A stretch of DNA of 64,000 bases from contig CAMDFK010000014.1 in the NCBI GenBank assembly GCA_945897465.1, positions 1 to 64,000 on the forward strand. Direction: 5' to 3'. The stretch comes from Limnohabitans sp. Rim8. Lineage in GTDB: Bacteria; Pseudomonadota; Gammaproteobacteria; Burkholderiales; Burkholderiaceae_C. The translations under genes were made by a program, and so were the position numbers. Position 1 is the first letter of the stretch; each line of letters starts with the position of its first letter. Under the pieces are notes generated by a model. That model was not told the DNA's origin, did not search any database, and worked only from the letters and a program-made list of their open reading frames with translations. This document shows positions 43,635-53,289 of the stretch, piece after piece.

Positions 43635-44498
43635 TCAGCGCAAAGAGCCCATGGCCTCGCCCATCACGATGGGGCGTGTGGGTGTCCAGTCGGGCTTGAA
43701 CTGCATCACCCCCTTGGGGAACAGCATCACCACCGTGGAGCCGAGCAAAAAGCGCCCCATCTCTTCGCCTTGCGCCAGAGCGATGTGGCCCATCTCATAT
43801 GTCCATTCGCGCACCGAGCCCGGGCGTGGCGGGTTGACCACACCGTGCCACACCGTGGCCATGCTGCCCACAATCGTGGCCCCCACCAGCACCATCACAA
43901 AGGGGCCGTGTTCGCCTTCAAACACACACACCACCCGCTCGTTGCGGGCAAACAAACTCGGCACGCCGCGGGCGGTGGTCGGGTTGACCGAGAACAAATC
44001 ACCCGGCACGTGAATCATGCGCGTCAGGCGCCCTGCACAAGGCATGTGGATGCGGTGGTAATCACGCGGGCTGAGGTACAGCGTGGCAAATTCGCCGTCT
44101 TGAAACTGCGCCGCCAGCGCCGCGTCGCCGCCCACCAAAGCGCATGTGCTGTAGCCGTGGCCCTTGGCCTGGAAAACCTGGCCGCCGGCAATGGGGCCAC
44201 ACTGGCTGATGGCCCCGTCCACTGGGCTCAACAAGGCCGCGGCCGCCAGAGGCCGGGCATCGCCACGCAGAGGGCGGGTGAAGAATTCATTGAAGCTCTT
44301 GTAGCTGGCGGTGTCGGGGTTGGCCGCTTCGGCCATGTTCACGTTGTAGCGCTTCACAAACCAGTTGATGATGCCGGTGGTCGCGCCGCCCCACTGGCTG
44401 CCCGCGACCCAGCCCGCAAAGACAGTCAGGGATTGTTTGGGAATCAGGTACTGCGGCAAGACCGCCAGGCGATCCGAAAAAGAAGGGGAACTTGACAT
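43635..44498 (-). CDS. psd: Phosphatidylserine decarboxylase proenzyme
   Basis: 287 residues. The family pattern FFTRPLRGDARPL, SPVDGAISQCG, LSPRDYHRIHMP and the self-cleavage LGST motif (in GRFLLGSTVVMLFPKG, near residue 250) are present. Cleavage gives a pyruvoyl prosthetic group that decarboxylates phosphatidylserine to phosphatidylethanolamine at the inner membrane. It is divergent from the ABC exporter genes. Confidence 0.95.
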   Translation of the reverse strand: MSSSPSFSDRLAVLPQYLIPKQSLTVFAGWVAGSQWGGATTGIINWFVKRYNVNMAEAANPDTASYKSFNEFFTRPLRGDARPLAAAALLSPVDGAISQCGPIAGGQVFQAKGHGYSTCALVGGDAALAAQFQDGEFATLYLSPRDYHRIHMPCAGRLTRMIHVPGDLFSVNPTTARGVPSLFARNERVVCVFEGEHGPFVMVLVGATIVGSMATVWHGVVNPPRPGSVREWTYEMGHIALAQGEEMGRFLLGSTVVMLFPKGVMQFKPDWTPTRPIVMGEAMGSLR

Positions 44499-44591
44499 GA
44501 AGAGGCCGCAGGCGCGGTGCAGAAGAAGACCCTGATTTTATCGGTCACCCAAATGCCCGCTCGGGCATGCGCCGACAGGCACAATTCGGGC

Positions 44592-45521
44592 ATGAACACT
44601 CCCTTGCTTTCGGTCGAACACCTGGTCAAACGCTACAGCGATACCACGGTGGTCAACGACCTGACTTTCCATATCCACCCCGGCGAATGCCTGGGCGTGA
44701 TCGGCCCCAATGGCGCGGGCAAAACCACCACGCTGCGCATGTGCCTGGGCTTGTCTCAGCCCAACAGCGGCAGCATGGCCTACTTTGATGGCCTGCACAT
44801 GCCTCGCGATGCGCTGGCCATCAAAGCCCGTCTGGGTGTGGTGGCACAAATGGACACGCTCGACCCCGATTTCACGGCGGAAGAAAACTTGCTGGTCTTT
44901 GGCCGTTATTTCGGCCTGCCCGACGCCGTGATCCGGGAGCGCATTCCGCAGCTGCTCGAATTTGGCGCCCTCAGCCACAAAGCCAAAGCCAAACCGGGCG
45001 AGTTGTCGGGTGGCATGAAGCGGCGCTTGAGTTTGTCGAGAGCCCTCATCAACCACCCGCAGCTCTTAATGCTGGACGAGCCCACCACCGGGCTGGACCC
45101 GCAGGCGCGGCACCTGATGTGGGAGCGCCTGCAGCTGTTGCTGCAAGAAGGCAAATCCATCTTGCTCACCACCCACTTCATGGACGAGGCCGAGCGCCTG
45201 TGCAGCCGCCTCTTGGTGCTGGACCAGGGCCGCAAAATCGCCGAAGGCAAGCCCCGCGATTTGATCGCCGAGCACCTAGAGCCCGAGGTGATCGAGGTGT
45301 TTGGCCAAGGCGCGGTGGCTCTGGCGCAAGAGCCCAGCCTGAAAGCCTTGGCGGGTCGGGTCGAGGTGAGCGGTGAAACCGTTTTCTTCTACACCCAAGA
45401 CAGCCGCGCCCTGATGCAGGCCCTGCAGGCTTGGCCTGCCATGCGCACCCTGCACCGCCCTTCCAACCTGGAAGACCTGTTCTTGAAGTTGACCGGACGC
45501 CAGATCCGCGAAGAAAGCTGA
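44592..45521 (+). CDS. ABC exporter ATP-binding protein, NodI/DrrA type
   Basis: 309 residues. Walker A GPNGAGKTTT, signature LSGGMKRRLSLSRALI, Walker B LLMLDEPTTGLDP and a His-switch LLTTHFMDEAERL are complete. The C-terminal extension is typical of the NodI/DrrA/daunorubicin-resistance subgroup. ATG 44592 fits; the frame is open to 44517. It is followed by its permease 2 bp later. The exported substrate is not predictable. Confidence 0.9.
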   Translation: MNTPLLSVEHLVKRYSDTTVVNDLTFHIHPGECLGVIGPNGAGKTTTLRMCLGLSQPNSGSMAYFDGLHMPRDALAIKARLGVVAQMDTLDPDFTAEENLLVFGRYFGLPDAVIRERIPQLLEFGALSHKAKAKPGELSGGMKRRLSLSRALINHPQLLMLDEPTTGLDPQARHLMWERLQLLLQEGKSILLTTHFMDEAERLCSRLLVLDQGRKIAEGKPRDLIAEHLEPEVIEVFGQGAVALAQEPSLKALAGRVEVSGETVFFYTQDSRALMQALQAWPAMRTLHRPSNLEDLFLKLTGRQIREES

Positions 45522-45523
45522 TC

Positions 45524-46330
45524 ATGAGTCAAATCCAAAACAACATCTGGGCCGCACCGCGCCTGTCCATGCGCTGGTGGCCCGTGTTCCAACGCAATTG
45601 GCTGGTCTGGAAAAAGCTCGCCATCCCCAGTCTGGTGGGCAACATTGCCGAGCCACTCATGTGGCTGGTGGCCTTTGGTTATGGCCTGGGCGCTTTGGTG
45701 GGCCAAATCGAGTTGGGCGGCGAAAAAGTGCCCTACATCCTGTTTTTGGCCAGCGGCAGCATTTGTATGAGCGCCATGAATGCGGCCACCTTTGAGGCGC
45801 TTTACTCGGCGTTTTCGCGCATGCATGTGCAAAAAACCTGGGACAGCATCATGAACGCCCCGGTGCGTCTGGACGATGTGGTTCTGGCCGAAATGCTTTG
45901 GGCCGCGTTCAAGGCGCTGTTCAGCGTCACCGCCATTTTGTTGGTCATGATGGCCTTGGGCATCAGCCACAGCTGGAAACTGCTGGTGGCCTGGCCGGTG
46001 CTGCTGGGTGTGGGCATCACCTTCAGCTGCATGGCGCTGATCTTCAACGCGCTGGCCAAGGGCTACGACTTTTTCACCTACTACTTCACCCTGTTCCTCA
46101 CGCCCATGATGTTCCTCTCGGGCATCTTTTTTCCGCGTGATCAACTCCCTGCTTTTGTCCGCGTCGTTGCCGATTGGCTGCCACTGTCGGTCGCGGTGGA
46201 CTTGGTGCGCCCGCTGTTTTTGGACCGCTGGCCTGACCATCCCCTGCGCAACGTGCTGGTGCTGACAGGGTTCGCGGTGGTGTCGTTCTGGATTGCGCTG
46301 GCGTTGACCCGCAAGCGTTTCAGGAGCTGA
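45524..46330 (+). CDS. ABC-2 exporter permease, NodJ type
   Basis: 268 residues with about six membrane helices and the ABC-2 pattern PSLVGNIAEPLMWLVAFGYG, FSRMHVQKTWDSIMNAP, PMMFLSGIFFPRDQLP. It forms the channel for the NodI-like ATPase encoded just upstream. It starts 2 bp after that gene. NodIJ-like pairs are common in beta-proteobacteria without nodulation, so a cell-envelope or lipid substrate is as likely as an oligosaccharide. Confidence 0.9.
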   Translation: MSQIQNNIWAAPRLSMRWWPVFQRNWLVWKKLAIPSLVGNIAEPLMWLVAFGYGLGALVGQIELGGEKVPYILFLASGSICMSAMNAATFEALYSAFSRMHVQKTWDSIMNAPVRLDDVVLAEMLWAAFKALFSVTAILLVMMALGISHSWKLLVAWPVLLGVGITFSCMALIFNALAKGYDFFTYYFTLFLTPMMFLSGIFFPRDQLPAFVRVVADWLPLSVAVDLVRPLFLDRWPDHPLRNVLVLTGFAVVSFWIALALTRKRFRS

Positions 46331-46733
46331 CTTTTTGCTGCCGCTGCGCAGGCAGTGGCTGTGGTCATCGGTGGGTTTTGCTTGCGCCAAAGCCTGCAGG
46401 CCTTGGTACTTTTATCAACTTTTAATGCGAAGGCGATGCACCACGGACAGTGCGGGCGCGTGCCTTCTGTGGTGCTTTGTAGGAGCGCGTAGATCAGGTG
46501 CTGGGGTGCGGGTGTACGGAGTGCATACTTATTGAAGAATTTGGTGCTTGTGTCGATGTTAATGGCAGTATTGATGCAATTAAATAAATAAATTCCCAAA
46601 ATAAACAAATTAGTCTACAATTGACACCTAAGATGAGTTGATCTTGGTCAAAAGGGTTCAACTGACAGGCGCGAAGTCTTTGTAACAGGCGCATTTGAGA
46701 ATTTGTTTGTCAACCGCATCACACAACTCTGCC
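46331..46733. other. AT-rich intergenic region
   Basis: 403 bp without a convincing ORF, markedly AT-rich between 46540 and 46660 (runs such as AATTAAATAAATAAATTCCC). It holds an Fnr-like box at 46638-46651. The promoter for the HTH protein gene should lie here. AT richness may mark foreign DNA or a regulated promoter. Confidence 0.5.
46638..46651 (+). promoter_or_regulatory. Candidate Fnr/Anr-type site
   Basis: TTGATCTTGGTCAA matches the Fnr consensus TTGAT-N4-ATCAA at nine of ten defined positions. It is about 83 bp upstream of the HTH protein gene. The Fnr-family member encoded at 59028 is one possible regulator; this is inference. Confidence 0.45.
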
Positions 46734-47360
46734 ATGACTGCCCAAACCATGAATGCCTACGTCAAAACCAGCTTTTCACTGGCCCAAGTGCACCCCGACG
46801 TCGACTCGTCACGGGTTGGGGTCACCATGGAGTCCAAGGACGCCCGTGTGCTCAAACAGGTCAAGTCTTTGCACATCCAACGCAATTTGTTGAACGCCAA
46901 CAAAAGCAGTCAGATGTTCATCGGCGTACAAAGCACCGAGACAGAAGATCCCAATGGTTGTGTGCTGCGCAAGTTGCGCATTCAACAAGGGCTGGACCCT
47001 TCGGTGGTCGCCTCCCATGCCTGCATCAGTGTGTGGCAGCTGTACCAGCTCGAGACGGGAAAAAATACCTTGTTCTACACCCCTGGCTTGCGAACACGAG
47101 CTGCTGAGCGTGTGGCCAGTTTTCTCAACAGCAATTGGAAGGACATTTGTGAAGGCCGGGTCTCGGTCAAGACCCTGCAAGAGGCGCCCGTGCAGTTGCA
47201 CGTGATCGGCTCGCGTCGGCATGAGCCTCGCATCATCCGCCCTCAGACCGCACAAAACACCCCTGAACCCATTCAAACGGTTGACGTGGCCGAAGGCCCC
47301 CTGTCCTTGACGCAGTTGCTGCGCGTGGCCGACGCCTCAAGCCGCCCCACATCGGGATAA
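46734..47360 (+). CDS. Hypothetical protein with HTH-like central segment
   Basis: 208 residues. The middle (CVLRKLRIQQGLDPSVVASH, then ISVWQLYQLETGK) looks like an Xre/RodZ-type helix-turn-helix with the usual LETG ending. Both flanks are unrecognised and the C-terminus is Pro/Gln-rich. ATG 46734 has no good ribosome site; 46749 or a start at 46695 is possible. It is in an AT-rich setting, alone between an exporter operon and the hydroxyacyl-CoA dehydrogenase. Probably a DNA-binding regulator. Confidence 0.55.
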   Translation: MTAQTMNAYVKTSFSLAQVHPDVDSSRVGVTMESKDARVLKQVKSLHIQRNLLNANKSSQMFIGVQSTETEDPNGCVLRKLRIQQGLDPSVVASHACISVWQLYQLETGKNTLFYTPGLRTRAAERVASFLNSNWKDICEGRVSVKTLQEAPVQLHVIGSRRHEPRIIRPQTAQNTPEPIQTVDVAEGPLSLTQLLRVADASSRPTSG

Positions 47361-47456
47361 GCGGCCACGCCACCTCCGTGGCGGCGTAAGGGCAGGCAAG
47401 GCCAGCCCGTTAAGATCATTCCTTTTGATTTTTCCAACTTTCAAGGAATGAAGAAC

Positions 47457-48305
47457 ATGAGCATCCAGACCGTAGGCATCATTGGTGCAGGCACCATGGG
47501 CAACGGCATTGCACAAGCGTGCGCCGTCTCGGGCATCCAAGTGGTGATGGTCGATATTTCTGACGCGGCCGTGGCCAAAGGCGTGGCCACCGTGGCCAGC
47601 AGCCTGGACCGACTCGTCAAAAAAGAAAAAATCAGCGAAGCCGACAAGGCCGCTGCACTGGCCCGCATCCAAGGCTCCAGCAACTACGACGACCTCAAAA
47701 GCGCCCAGTTGGTGATCGAAGCCGCCACCGAGAACCACGAGCTCAAGGTCAAGATCCTGAAGCAGCTCGACGGCCTGCTGGCCCCGGGCGTGATTATCGC
47801 GTCCAACACCTCGTCGATCTCGATCACGCAGCTCGCCGCCGCCACGCAGCGTGCGGACCGCTTCATCGGCATGCACTTTTTCAATCCCGTGCCCATGATG
47901 GCGCTGGTCGAAATCATCCGTGGCCTGCAAACCAGCGACGCCACCCACGACGCGGTGCACGACATGGCGCTGGCACTGGGCAAGACGCCCATCACCGTCA
48001 AAAACGCCCCCGGCTTTGTGGTCAACCGCATCCTTGTGCCCATGATCAATGAAGCCTTCTTTGTGTTGGGCGAGGGCTTGGCCGAAGCCGAAGCCATCGA
48101 CGCAGGCATGAAGCTCGGCTGCAACCAGCCCATTGGCCCGCTGGCGCTGGCCGATATGATCGGTCTTGACGTGTGTTTGGCCGTGATGGAGGTTTACCTC
48201 AAGGAGTTCGGCGACAGCAAATACCGCCCCAGCCCTTTGCTGAAAGAAATGGTGGCCGCAGGCCGCTTGGGCCGCAAGACAGGGCAGGGCGTTTACAAGT
48301 ACTGA
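47457..48305 (+). CDS. 3-hydroxybutyryl-CoA dehydrogenase family
   Basis: 282 residues. The NAD-binding VGIIGAGTMGNGIAQACA, catalytic His region RFIGMHFFNPVPMMALVEII, and NAPGFVVNRILVPMINEA are all present. It interconverts 3-hydroxyacyl-CoA and 3-ketoacyl-CoA with NAD(H), in PHB/butyrate or beta-oxidation routes. AAGGA at 47443-47447 abuts ATG 47448, so the second ATG at 47457 (10-nt spacing) is the probable start. An enoyl-CoA hydratase follows 1 bp later. Confidence 0.93.
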   Translation: MSIQTVGIIGAGTMGNGIAQACAVSGIQVVMVDISDAAVAKGVATVASSLDRLVKKEKISEADKAAALARIQGSSNYDDLKSAQLVIEAATENHELKVKILKQLDGLLAPGVIIASNTSSISITQLAAATQRADRFIGMHFFNPVPMMALVEIIRGLQTSDATHDAVHDMALALGKTPITVKNAPGFVVNRILVPMINEAFFVLGEGLAEAEAIDAGMKLGCNQPIGPLALADMIGLDVCLAVMEVYLKEFGDSKYRPSPLLKEMVAAGRLGRKTGQGVYKY

Positions 48306-48306
48306 G

Positions 48307-49113
48307 ATGCACACCACAACCCACCCCGAAGGCCAGATCGACTGCACCGTGCACGGCGCAGTCCTTCAAATTTGCATCAACCGCCCTGCCAAGCGCAACG
48401 GTTTCACGCCCAAGATGTTTCGCGAATTGGGCGTGGCCTACACCCGGCTCGACGACGACCCGACCCTGCGCGTGGGCGTGCTGTGTGCAGCCGGTGCGCA
48501 TTTCACGGCCGGGCTGGATTTGCCCACGATCGCGCCGCTGATGCAACGCGGTGAAAAGTCGGTGCCGTTGGGCTTGGTCGACCCGCTGAACCTGGGCATG
48601 GACGGTTACCGCCGTCGCGTCAAACCCATGGTGGTGGCGGTGCAGGGCATCACCTACACCTTGGGCATCGAGCTGATGCTGGCCGCCGACCTCGTGGTCG
48701 CGGCCGACGACTGTCGGTTTTCGCAGCTGGAGGTGCAGCGCGGCATCATGGCTACGGGCGGGGCTACGCTGCGCATGGCCGAGCGGGCGGGCATGGGCAA
48801 TGCGCTGCTGCATTTGCTGACGGCCGATGTGTTTGACAGCGCCGAAGCTCTGCGCCTGAACTTCGTGCAAAAGGTGGTGCCTGCGTCTGTTTTGTTGGCC
48901 GAGGCCATGCGCATTGCCGAGCAAATCGCCGCTCAGGCCCCGCTGGCGGTGGTGGCCACACGCCAAAACGTGCTCAAAGCGGTGGAGCAGGGCCCGCTGG
49001 TGGCTATGCAAGAATTTTTGCCCGTGCAGCAGCGCCTGTCGAAGTCGGAAGACGCGGCCGAGGGCGTGCGCTCGTTTGTGGAAAAACGCGCCGCACGCTT
49101 TACCGGCAATTAG
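48307..49113 (+). CDS. Enoyl-CoA hydratase/isomerase family protein
   Basis: A 268-residue crotonase: VLCAAGAHFTAGLDLPTIAP and VQGITYTLGIELMLAADLVV form the oxyanion hole; the usual catalytic Glu pair is not obvious here. It starts 1 bp after the hydroxyacyl-CoA dehydrogenase, so the two act in one operon, hydrating or isomerising enoyl-CoA next to the dehydrogenase step. The substrate is unknown. Confidence 0.88.
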   Translation: MHTTTHPEGQIDCTVHGAVLQICINRPAKRNGFTPKMFRELGVAYTRLDDDPTLRVGVLCAAGAHFTAGLDLPTIAPLMQRGEKSVPLGLVDPLNLGMDGYRRRVKPMVVAVQGITYTLGIELMLAADLVVAADDCRFSQLEVQRGIMATGGATLRMAERAGMGNALLHLLTADVFDSAEALRLNFVQKVVPASVLLAEAMRIAEQIAAQAPLAVVATRQNVLKAVEQGPLVAMQEFLPVQQRLSKSEDAAEGVRSFVEKRAARFTGN

Positions 49114-49140
49114 TCACCGGGCGTACGCCACAATCGGTGG

Positions 49141-50160
49141 ATGACCGATGCCCACGCCTTGCACCCTTACGCCGAACTCACCCCTGACCGGGTGATGGAC
49201 GCCCTGACCGATCTGGGCCTGTGGCCTGACGGCCGTTTGCTGGCGCTCAGCTCTTACGAAAACCGCGTGTACCGTGCGCACTTGGACGAACCCGTCCAGG
49301 GCAGCGCGGCCGTGGTCCTCAAGTTTTACAGGCCCGGCCGCTGGAGCCGGGCACAGATTCAGGAAGAGCACGACTTTGCGGCCGAGTTGCAGGCTTCCGA
49401 AGTGCCTGTGGTGCCACCGATGGTGCTCAAGGGCCAAACTGTGCACTCAAGTGCCGAGTTTGAATTTTCGGTCAGTCCCTTGCGCGGTGGCCGCACGCCG
49501 GAGTTGGACGATTTTGAAGTGCTCGAATGGATCGGTCGTTTTCTGGCCCGCATCCACACCGTGGGCGCGGCCAAGCCCTTTGTGCACCGCCCAGCGCTCG
49601 ATGTGCAGACCTTTGCGCTCGAGCCCGGCGAGTGGCTGCAAACGCATCAAATGATTCCGCTGGAAGTGGCACGCGAATGGCGCGAAGCCTTTGCGGCAGC
49701 GCTGGCGCTGGTGCAAGAAAAAATGGCGCAGGGTTCAGCAGACCGTCGCCTGATTCGCCTGCATGGCGACTGCCACCCGGGCAATATTTTGTGGACCCCC
49801 ACCGAGCTGCCCGGGGGCGGCCCGCACTTTGTGGACCTGGACGACGCGCGCATGGGCCCCGCGGTGCAAGACCTGTGGATGCTGTTGTCGGGCGACCGGG
49901 CGCAACGCACCCAGCAACTGTCCGCCTTGCTTGATGGTTATGAGCAAGTGCGCGACTTCGACCGCGCCGAGTTGGCGCTCATCGAGCCCCTGCGCACCTT
50001 GCGCTTGATCCATTACAGCGCCTGGCTGGCGCGGCGCTGGGAGGACCCGATCTTTCCGGTCAACTTCCCCTGGTTTGGCACCCCCGACTACTGGCGCGGT
50101 CAGGTGCTGATGCTGCAAGAGCAAGTCGAGCAGATGCAAGAAGCGCCCCTCAACATTTGA
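49141..50160 (+). CDS. srkA: Stress-response serine/threonine kinase SrkA (YihE/RdoA family)
   Basis: 339 residues. Visible are SSYENRVYRAHLD, VVLKFYRPGRWS (ATP Lys), LIRLHGDCHPGNILW (catalytic loop) and FVDLDDARMGPAVQDLWML (metal Asp). YihE protects cells from stress-induced death in enterics by phosphorylating target proteins. Start 49141; it follows the enoyl-CoA hydratase by 27 bp, so may be read from the same mRNA. It converges on the amidohydrolase. Confidence 0.92.
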   Translation: MTDAHALHPYAELTPDRVMDALTDLGLWPDGRLLALSSYENRVYRAHLDEPVQGSAAVVLKFYRPGRWSRAQIQEEHDFAAELQASEVPVVPPMVLKGQTVHSSAEFEFSVSPLRGGRTPELDDFEVLEWIGRFLARIHTVGAAKPFVHRPALDVQTFALEPGEWLQTHQMIPLEVAREWREAFAAALALVQEKMAQGSADRRLIRLHGDCHPGNILWTPTELPGGGPHFVDLDDARMGPAVQDLWMLLSGDRAQRTQQLSALLDGYEQVRDFDRAELALIEPLRTLRLIHYSAWLARRWEDPIFPVNFPWFGTPDYWRGQVLMLQEQVEQMQEAPLNI

Positions 50161-50187
50161 GGCGAACAGGGCGCTTCGGCCTGGAGC

Positions 50188-51426
50188 TCAAACGGGAAGG
50201 CTTTGCTTGTAAAACTTGCCATCTTTCATGATTGACAGGATGTTCTCGCCCTGCCCCAAGAGGCACGAGATGTCGGCCAGCGGGTTGCCCTGCACCAGCA
50301 GCAGGTCGGCCTTGGCGCCCGGTTTGATCACGCCCAATTGGCCGGGCATATTGAGCAGCTCCGCCGCGTTCACCGTGGCTTGTTGCAAGGTGGCGCCTGC
50401 GCCCAGAATGCCAGCGCGGATGCGCAGTTCTTCGGATTGGTGGCGGTGCGACTCGCCCAGCAAGTCGGTGCCCAGCGCCATCTTGACGCCCGCTTTGGCC
50501 AGCAGCTCCAGCGCCTGTTGGCCTTGGCTGCGCACGGTCTCGATTTTGGCCACCGACACGGCCGGCAGGCCCAGGCTGGCGCCTTCGTTGGCCAGGGCCT
50601 CGTAAGTGATCAAGGTGGGCACCATGAATGCGCCACGCTCGGCCATGAAGGCGCAGGTGTCGGCGTCGATCAGGTTGCCGTGTTCAATGCTGCGCACACC
50701 AAAGTCCACCGCTCGGCGAATCGCCTTGGGCGTGTAGGCGTGCGCCATGACGTAGGTGCCCGCGTGCTCGGCCTCGTCCACGATGGCGCGGATCTCGCCT
50801 TCGGAGTAGCCCAGGTAATGGATCGGGTCGTTGGGTGAAGCCACTCCGCCTGAGGCCATGATCTTGATCTGGTTGGCCCCTTTCATGATCTCTTCTCGTA
50901 CGGCCAGGCGCACGTTGTCCACCCCATCGACCACACGCGCCAGCGCCCCCACACGGGTGGAGCAGGCGCAGGTTTCGAGTTCGTCGCTGCGGGGACGGCC
51001 ATCGCCGTGCCCGCCGGTTTGCGACAAAGCGCGGCCGGCGGCAAAAATGCGTGGTCCTTCGACCAAGTCGGTGCGGGTGGCTTCGGCCAGATTCCAGTCG
51101 GCACCCCCGGCGTCGCGCACCGTGGTGAAGCCACGCATCAGCATGCCCTTCATGATGGGGATGGCCCGCAAGGTGGCAAACACATTCGGCTGCTGGCTGT
51201 TGTAGGTCAGGTTCAGGTGCGAAGCGATCACATGCACATGGCAGTCGATCAGGCCGGGCATCAGGGTCAGGCCTCTGGCCGAGAGGGTTTGTGCACCCTC
51301 AGGCGCGGGCAGCTTGGGCCCCACGGCTCGGATCTGTCCATCCAAGACCCACACATCGGTGTCAAGCAAAAGTTCCAGCTTTTCAACATCCAGCACATTG
51401 GCCGATTGGATCAGGATCGAGGACAT
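50188..51426 (-). CDS. Metal-dependent amidohydrolase (imidazolonepropionase/prolidase-like)
   Basis: 412 residues in the amidohydrolase superfamily: MPGLIDCHVHVIASHLNL (HxH metal site), metal Lys region ANQIKIMASGGVASP, YVMAHAYTPKAIRRAV and SIEHGNLIDADT, and MALGTDLLGESH (final Asp). Such enzymes hydrolyse cyclic amides or dipeptides with Zn or other metals. It is divergent from a solute-binding protein gene, so an oligopeptide substrate is plausible but unproven. Confidence 0.85.
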   Translation of the reverse strand: MSSILIQSANVLDVEKLELLLDTDVWVLDGQIRAVGPKLPAPEGAQTLSARGLTLMPGLIDCHVHVIASHLNLTYNSQQPNVFATLRAIPIMKGMLMRGFTTVRDAGGADWNLAEATRTDLVEGPRIFAAGRALSQTGGHGDGRPRSDELETCACSTRVGALARVVDGVDNVRLAVREEIMKGANQIKIMASGGVASPNDPIHYLGYSEGEIRAIVDEAEHAGTYVMAHAYTPKAIRRAVDFGVRSIEHGNLIDADTCAFMAERGAFMVPTLITYEALANEGASLGLPAVSVAKIETVRSQGQQALELLAKAGVKMALGTDLLGESHRHQSEELRIRAGILGAGATLQQATVNAAELLNMPGQLGVIKPGAKADLLLVQGNPLADISCLLGQGENILSIMKDGKFYKQSLPV

Positions 51427-51595
51427 ACAGCGTTCTAAAAGTTACCCAAGCGAGGTGCGTCGACATGACGAACCAAAGTCCATCATCTCAGCCGTTCATC
51501 CTCTTTGGCACCGCACAAACCCTAGGTTTTCGGCCTTGCGCTCGCCCACTCTCCTGCCTAGAATGAAGTGTTAACCAACCAAGACAGGAACCTGC

Positions 51596-53191
51596 ATGTT
51601 GAAACCTATTCTTCGCATCACACGCTTGCTCGCGCTGGCCTTCGGCATGTCTGCCGCCCTGGTTTCAGTGAGTGCCGTGCAAGCCAACACGCTCAAGTGG
51701 GCTGCGCAAAACGATATTCTGACGCTGGACCCGCACGCGCAAAACCACGCCACCACCAACAACATTGTGGGCCATGCCTACGAACCTTTGGTGCGCTACG
51801 ACCGCAATTACAAGGTCGAACCTGCTCTGGCCACCAGCTGGCAAGTGGTCAATCCCACCACCGTGCGTTTCAACCTGCGCAAAAACGTGAAGTTCCAGGA
51901 CGGCTCGGCCTTCACCGCCGACGATGTGCTGTTCTCTTTTGACCGCATCCGTCAGCCACAAGGCACCATGCAAATTTATGTGGCGGGTGTCAAAGCCATC
52001 ACCAAGATCGATGACCACACCATCGATGTGGTGCTGGACAAGCCCAACCCAACCTTGCTCAACAGCTTCACCACCTTTTTCATCATGAGCAAGACTTGGG
52101 CGGTGAAGAACAAGTCTGAAAAGGTGCAGGACTACAAGGCCAAGGAAATCACCTTCGCCTCCACCAACGCCAATGGCACCGGCCCATACGTCATCAAGGA
52201 GTGGGTGGCGGATCAGCGCTTGGTCATGACCGCCAACAAAACTTGGTGGGACAAGTTGCCTGGCAATGTGACCGATGTGGTCTACACCCCCATCAAATCC
52301 GACCCTACCCGCATCGCCGCTTTGTTGGCGGGTAACGTGGACATCGTGACCGATTTGCCCACACAAGATGTGGCCCGTCTGCGCTCAACGCCCGCTTTGT
52401 CCGTGCTCGATGGTCCGGAAGTGCGCACTATTTTCATTGGCGTTGACCAAGGCTCCAACGAATTGAAATACGGCTCCAAAGGCCCCAACCCCTTCAAGGA
52501 CGTGCGCGTGCGTAAAGCCTTGAACATGTCGATTGACCGGGTGGCTATTCAGCGCAGCATCATGCGCGGCCTGTCGGTGCCTGCGGCCATCATGGTGGCG
52601 CCTGGCGTCAACGGCCACACGGCCGAGTTGGACAAAGTTGCGCCGCCCGATCTGGAAGGTGCCAAGAAACTGCTGGCCGATGCCGGTTACGCCAACGGCT
52701 TTGATTTCACCCTGGACTGCCCGAACAACCGCTACGTGAACGACGAAGAGGTGTGCCAGGCCGTGGTCAACATGTGGGCCAAAGTGGGCATCCGCGCCAA
52801 GCTCAATGCCACCAACTTCAGCAGCTTCATCGGCAAAATCCAAAACTTTGACACCAGCGCCTACCTGTTGGGTTGGGGCGTGGCCACTTACGACGCGCAG
52901 TACTCCCTGCAGTCCTTGGTCATGACCCGCACCACCGGCTCGGATGGCAACTTCAACTTTCTGAAGATCAGCAATGCCAAGGTGGACGCTCTGACCGAAG
53001 CCATGAAAACCGAAATGGACAAGACCAAGCGCGACAACATGCTCAAGGAAGCCTTGACCATCACCCGCGACGAAGCCCTGTATGTGCCACTGCACCACCA
53101 GATGCGCCCTTGGTCCATGAAGAAGAACGTGAGCATCGCGCACAACTCCAACGATGCGCCCAAGATGTACTACGCCACCGTCAGCAAGTGA
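51596..53191 (+). CDS. ABC transporter substrate-binding protein, family 5 (peptide type)
   Basis: 531 residues with a signal peptide ending near VQANT. The SBP_bac_5 pattern is visible: DILTLDPHAQNHATTNNI, VRFNLRKNVKFQDGSAFTADDVLFS, and PLHHQMRPWSM. It should bind oligopeptides or another solute in the periplasm. No permease or ATPase gene adjoins it; it is followed by a terminator-like stem and an MFS gene. The divergent amidohydrolase may share its role. Orphan SBPs can serve a distant transporter. Confidence 0.9.
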   Translation: MLKPILRITRLLALAFGMSAALVSVSAVQANTLKWAAQNDILTLDPHAQNHATTNNIVGHAYEPLVRYDRNYKVEPALATSWQVVNPTTVRFNLRKNVKFQDGSAFTADDVLFSFDRIRQPQGTMQIYVAGVKAITKIDDHTIDVVLDKPNPTLLNSFTTFFIMSKTWAVKNKSEKVQDYKAKEITFASTNANGTGPYVIKEWVADQRLVMTANKTWWDKLPGNVTDVVYTPIKSDPTRIAALLAGNVDIVTDLPTQDVARLRSTPALSVLDGPEVRTIFIGVDQGSNELKYGSKGPNPFKDVRVRKALNMSIDRVAIQRSIMRGLSVPAAIMVAPGVNGHTAELDKVAPPDLEGAKKLLADAGYANGFDFTLDCPNNRYVNDEEVCQAVVNMWAKVGIRAKLNATNFSSFIGKIQNFDTSAYLLGWGVATYDAQYSLQSLVMTRTTGSDGNFNFLKISNAKVDALTEAMKTEMDKTKRDNMLKEALTITRDEALYVPLHHQMRPWSMKKNVSIAHNSNDAPKMYYATVSK

Positions 53192-53205
53192 TTTTGTGTT
53201 GATCT

Positions 53206-53236
53206 ACCCTGCCCCGCCCGCGCGGGGCAGGGTTTC
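53206..53236 (+). terminator. GC-rich hairpin after the substrate-binding protein gene
   Basis: ACCCTGCCCCGC and GCGGGGCAGGGT form a strong 12-bp stem, followed only by a short T run (TTTCAAG). It is a probable terminator for the solute-binding protein gene. Confidence 0.55.
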
Positions 53237-53289
53237 AAGCGCGAACGGGGCCATGCGCCCAACGGGGCTTGCCGCTACGCACAGCCACC

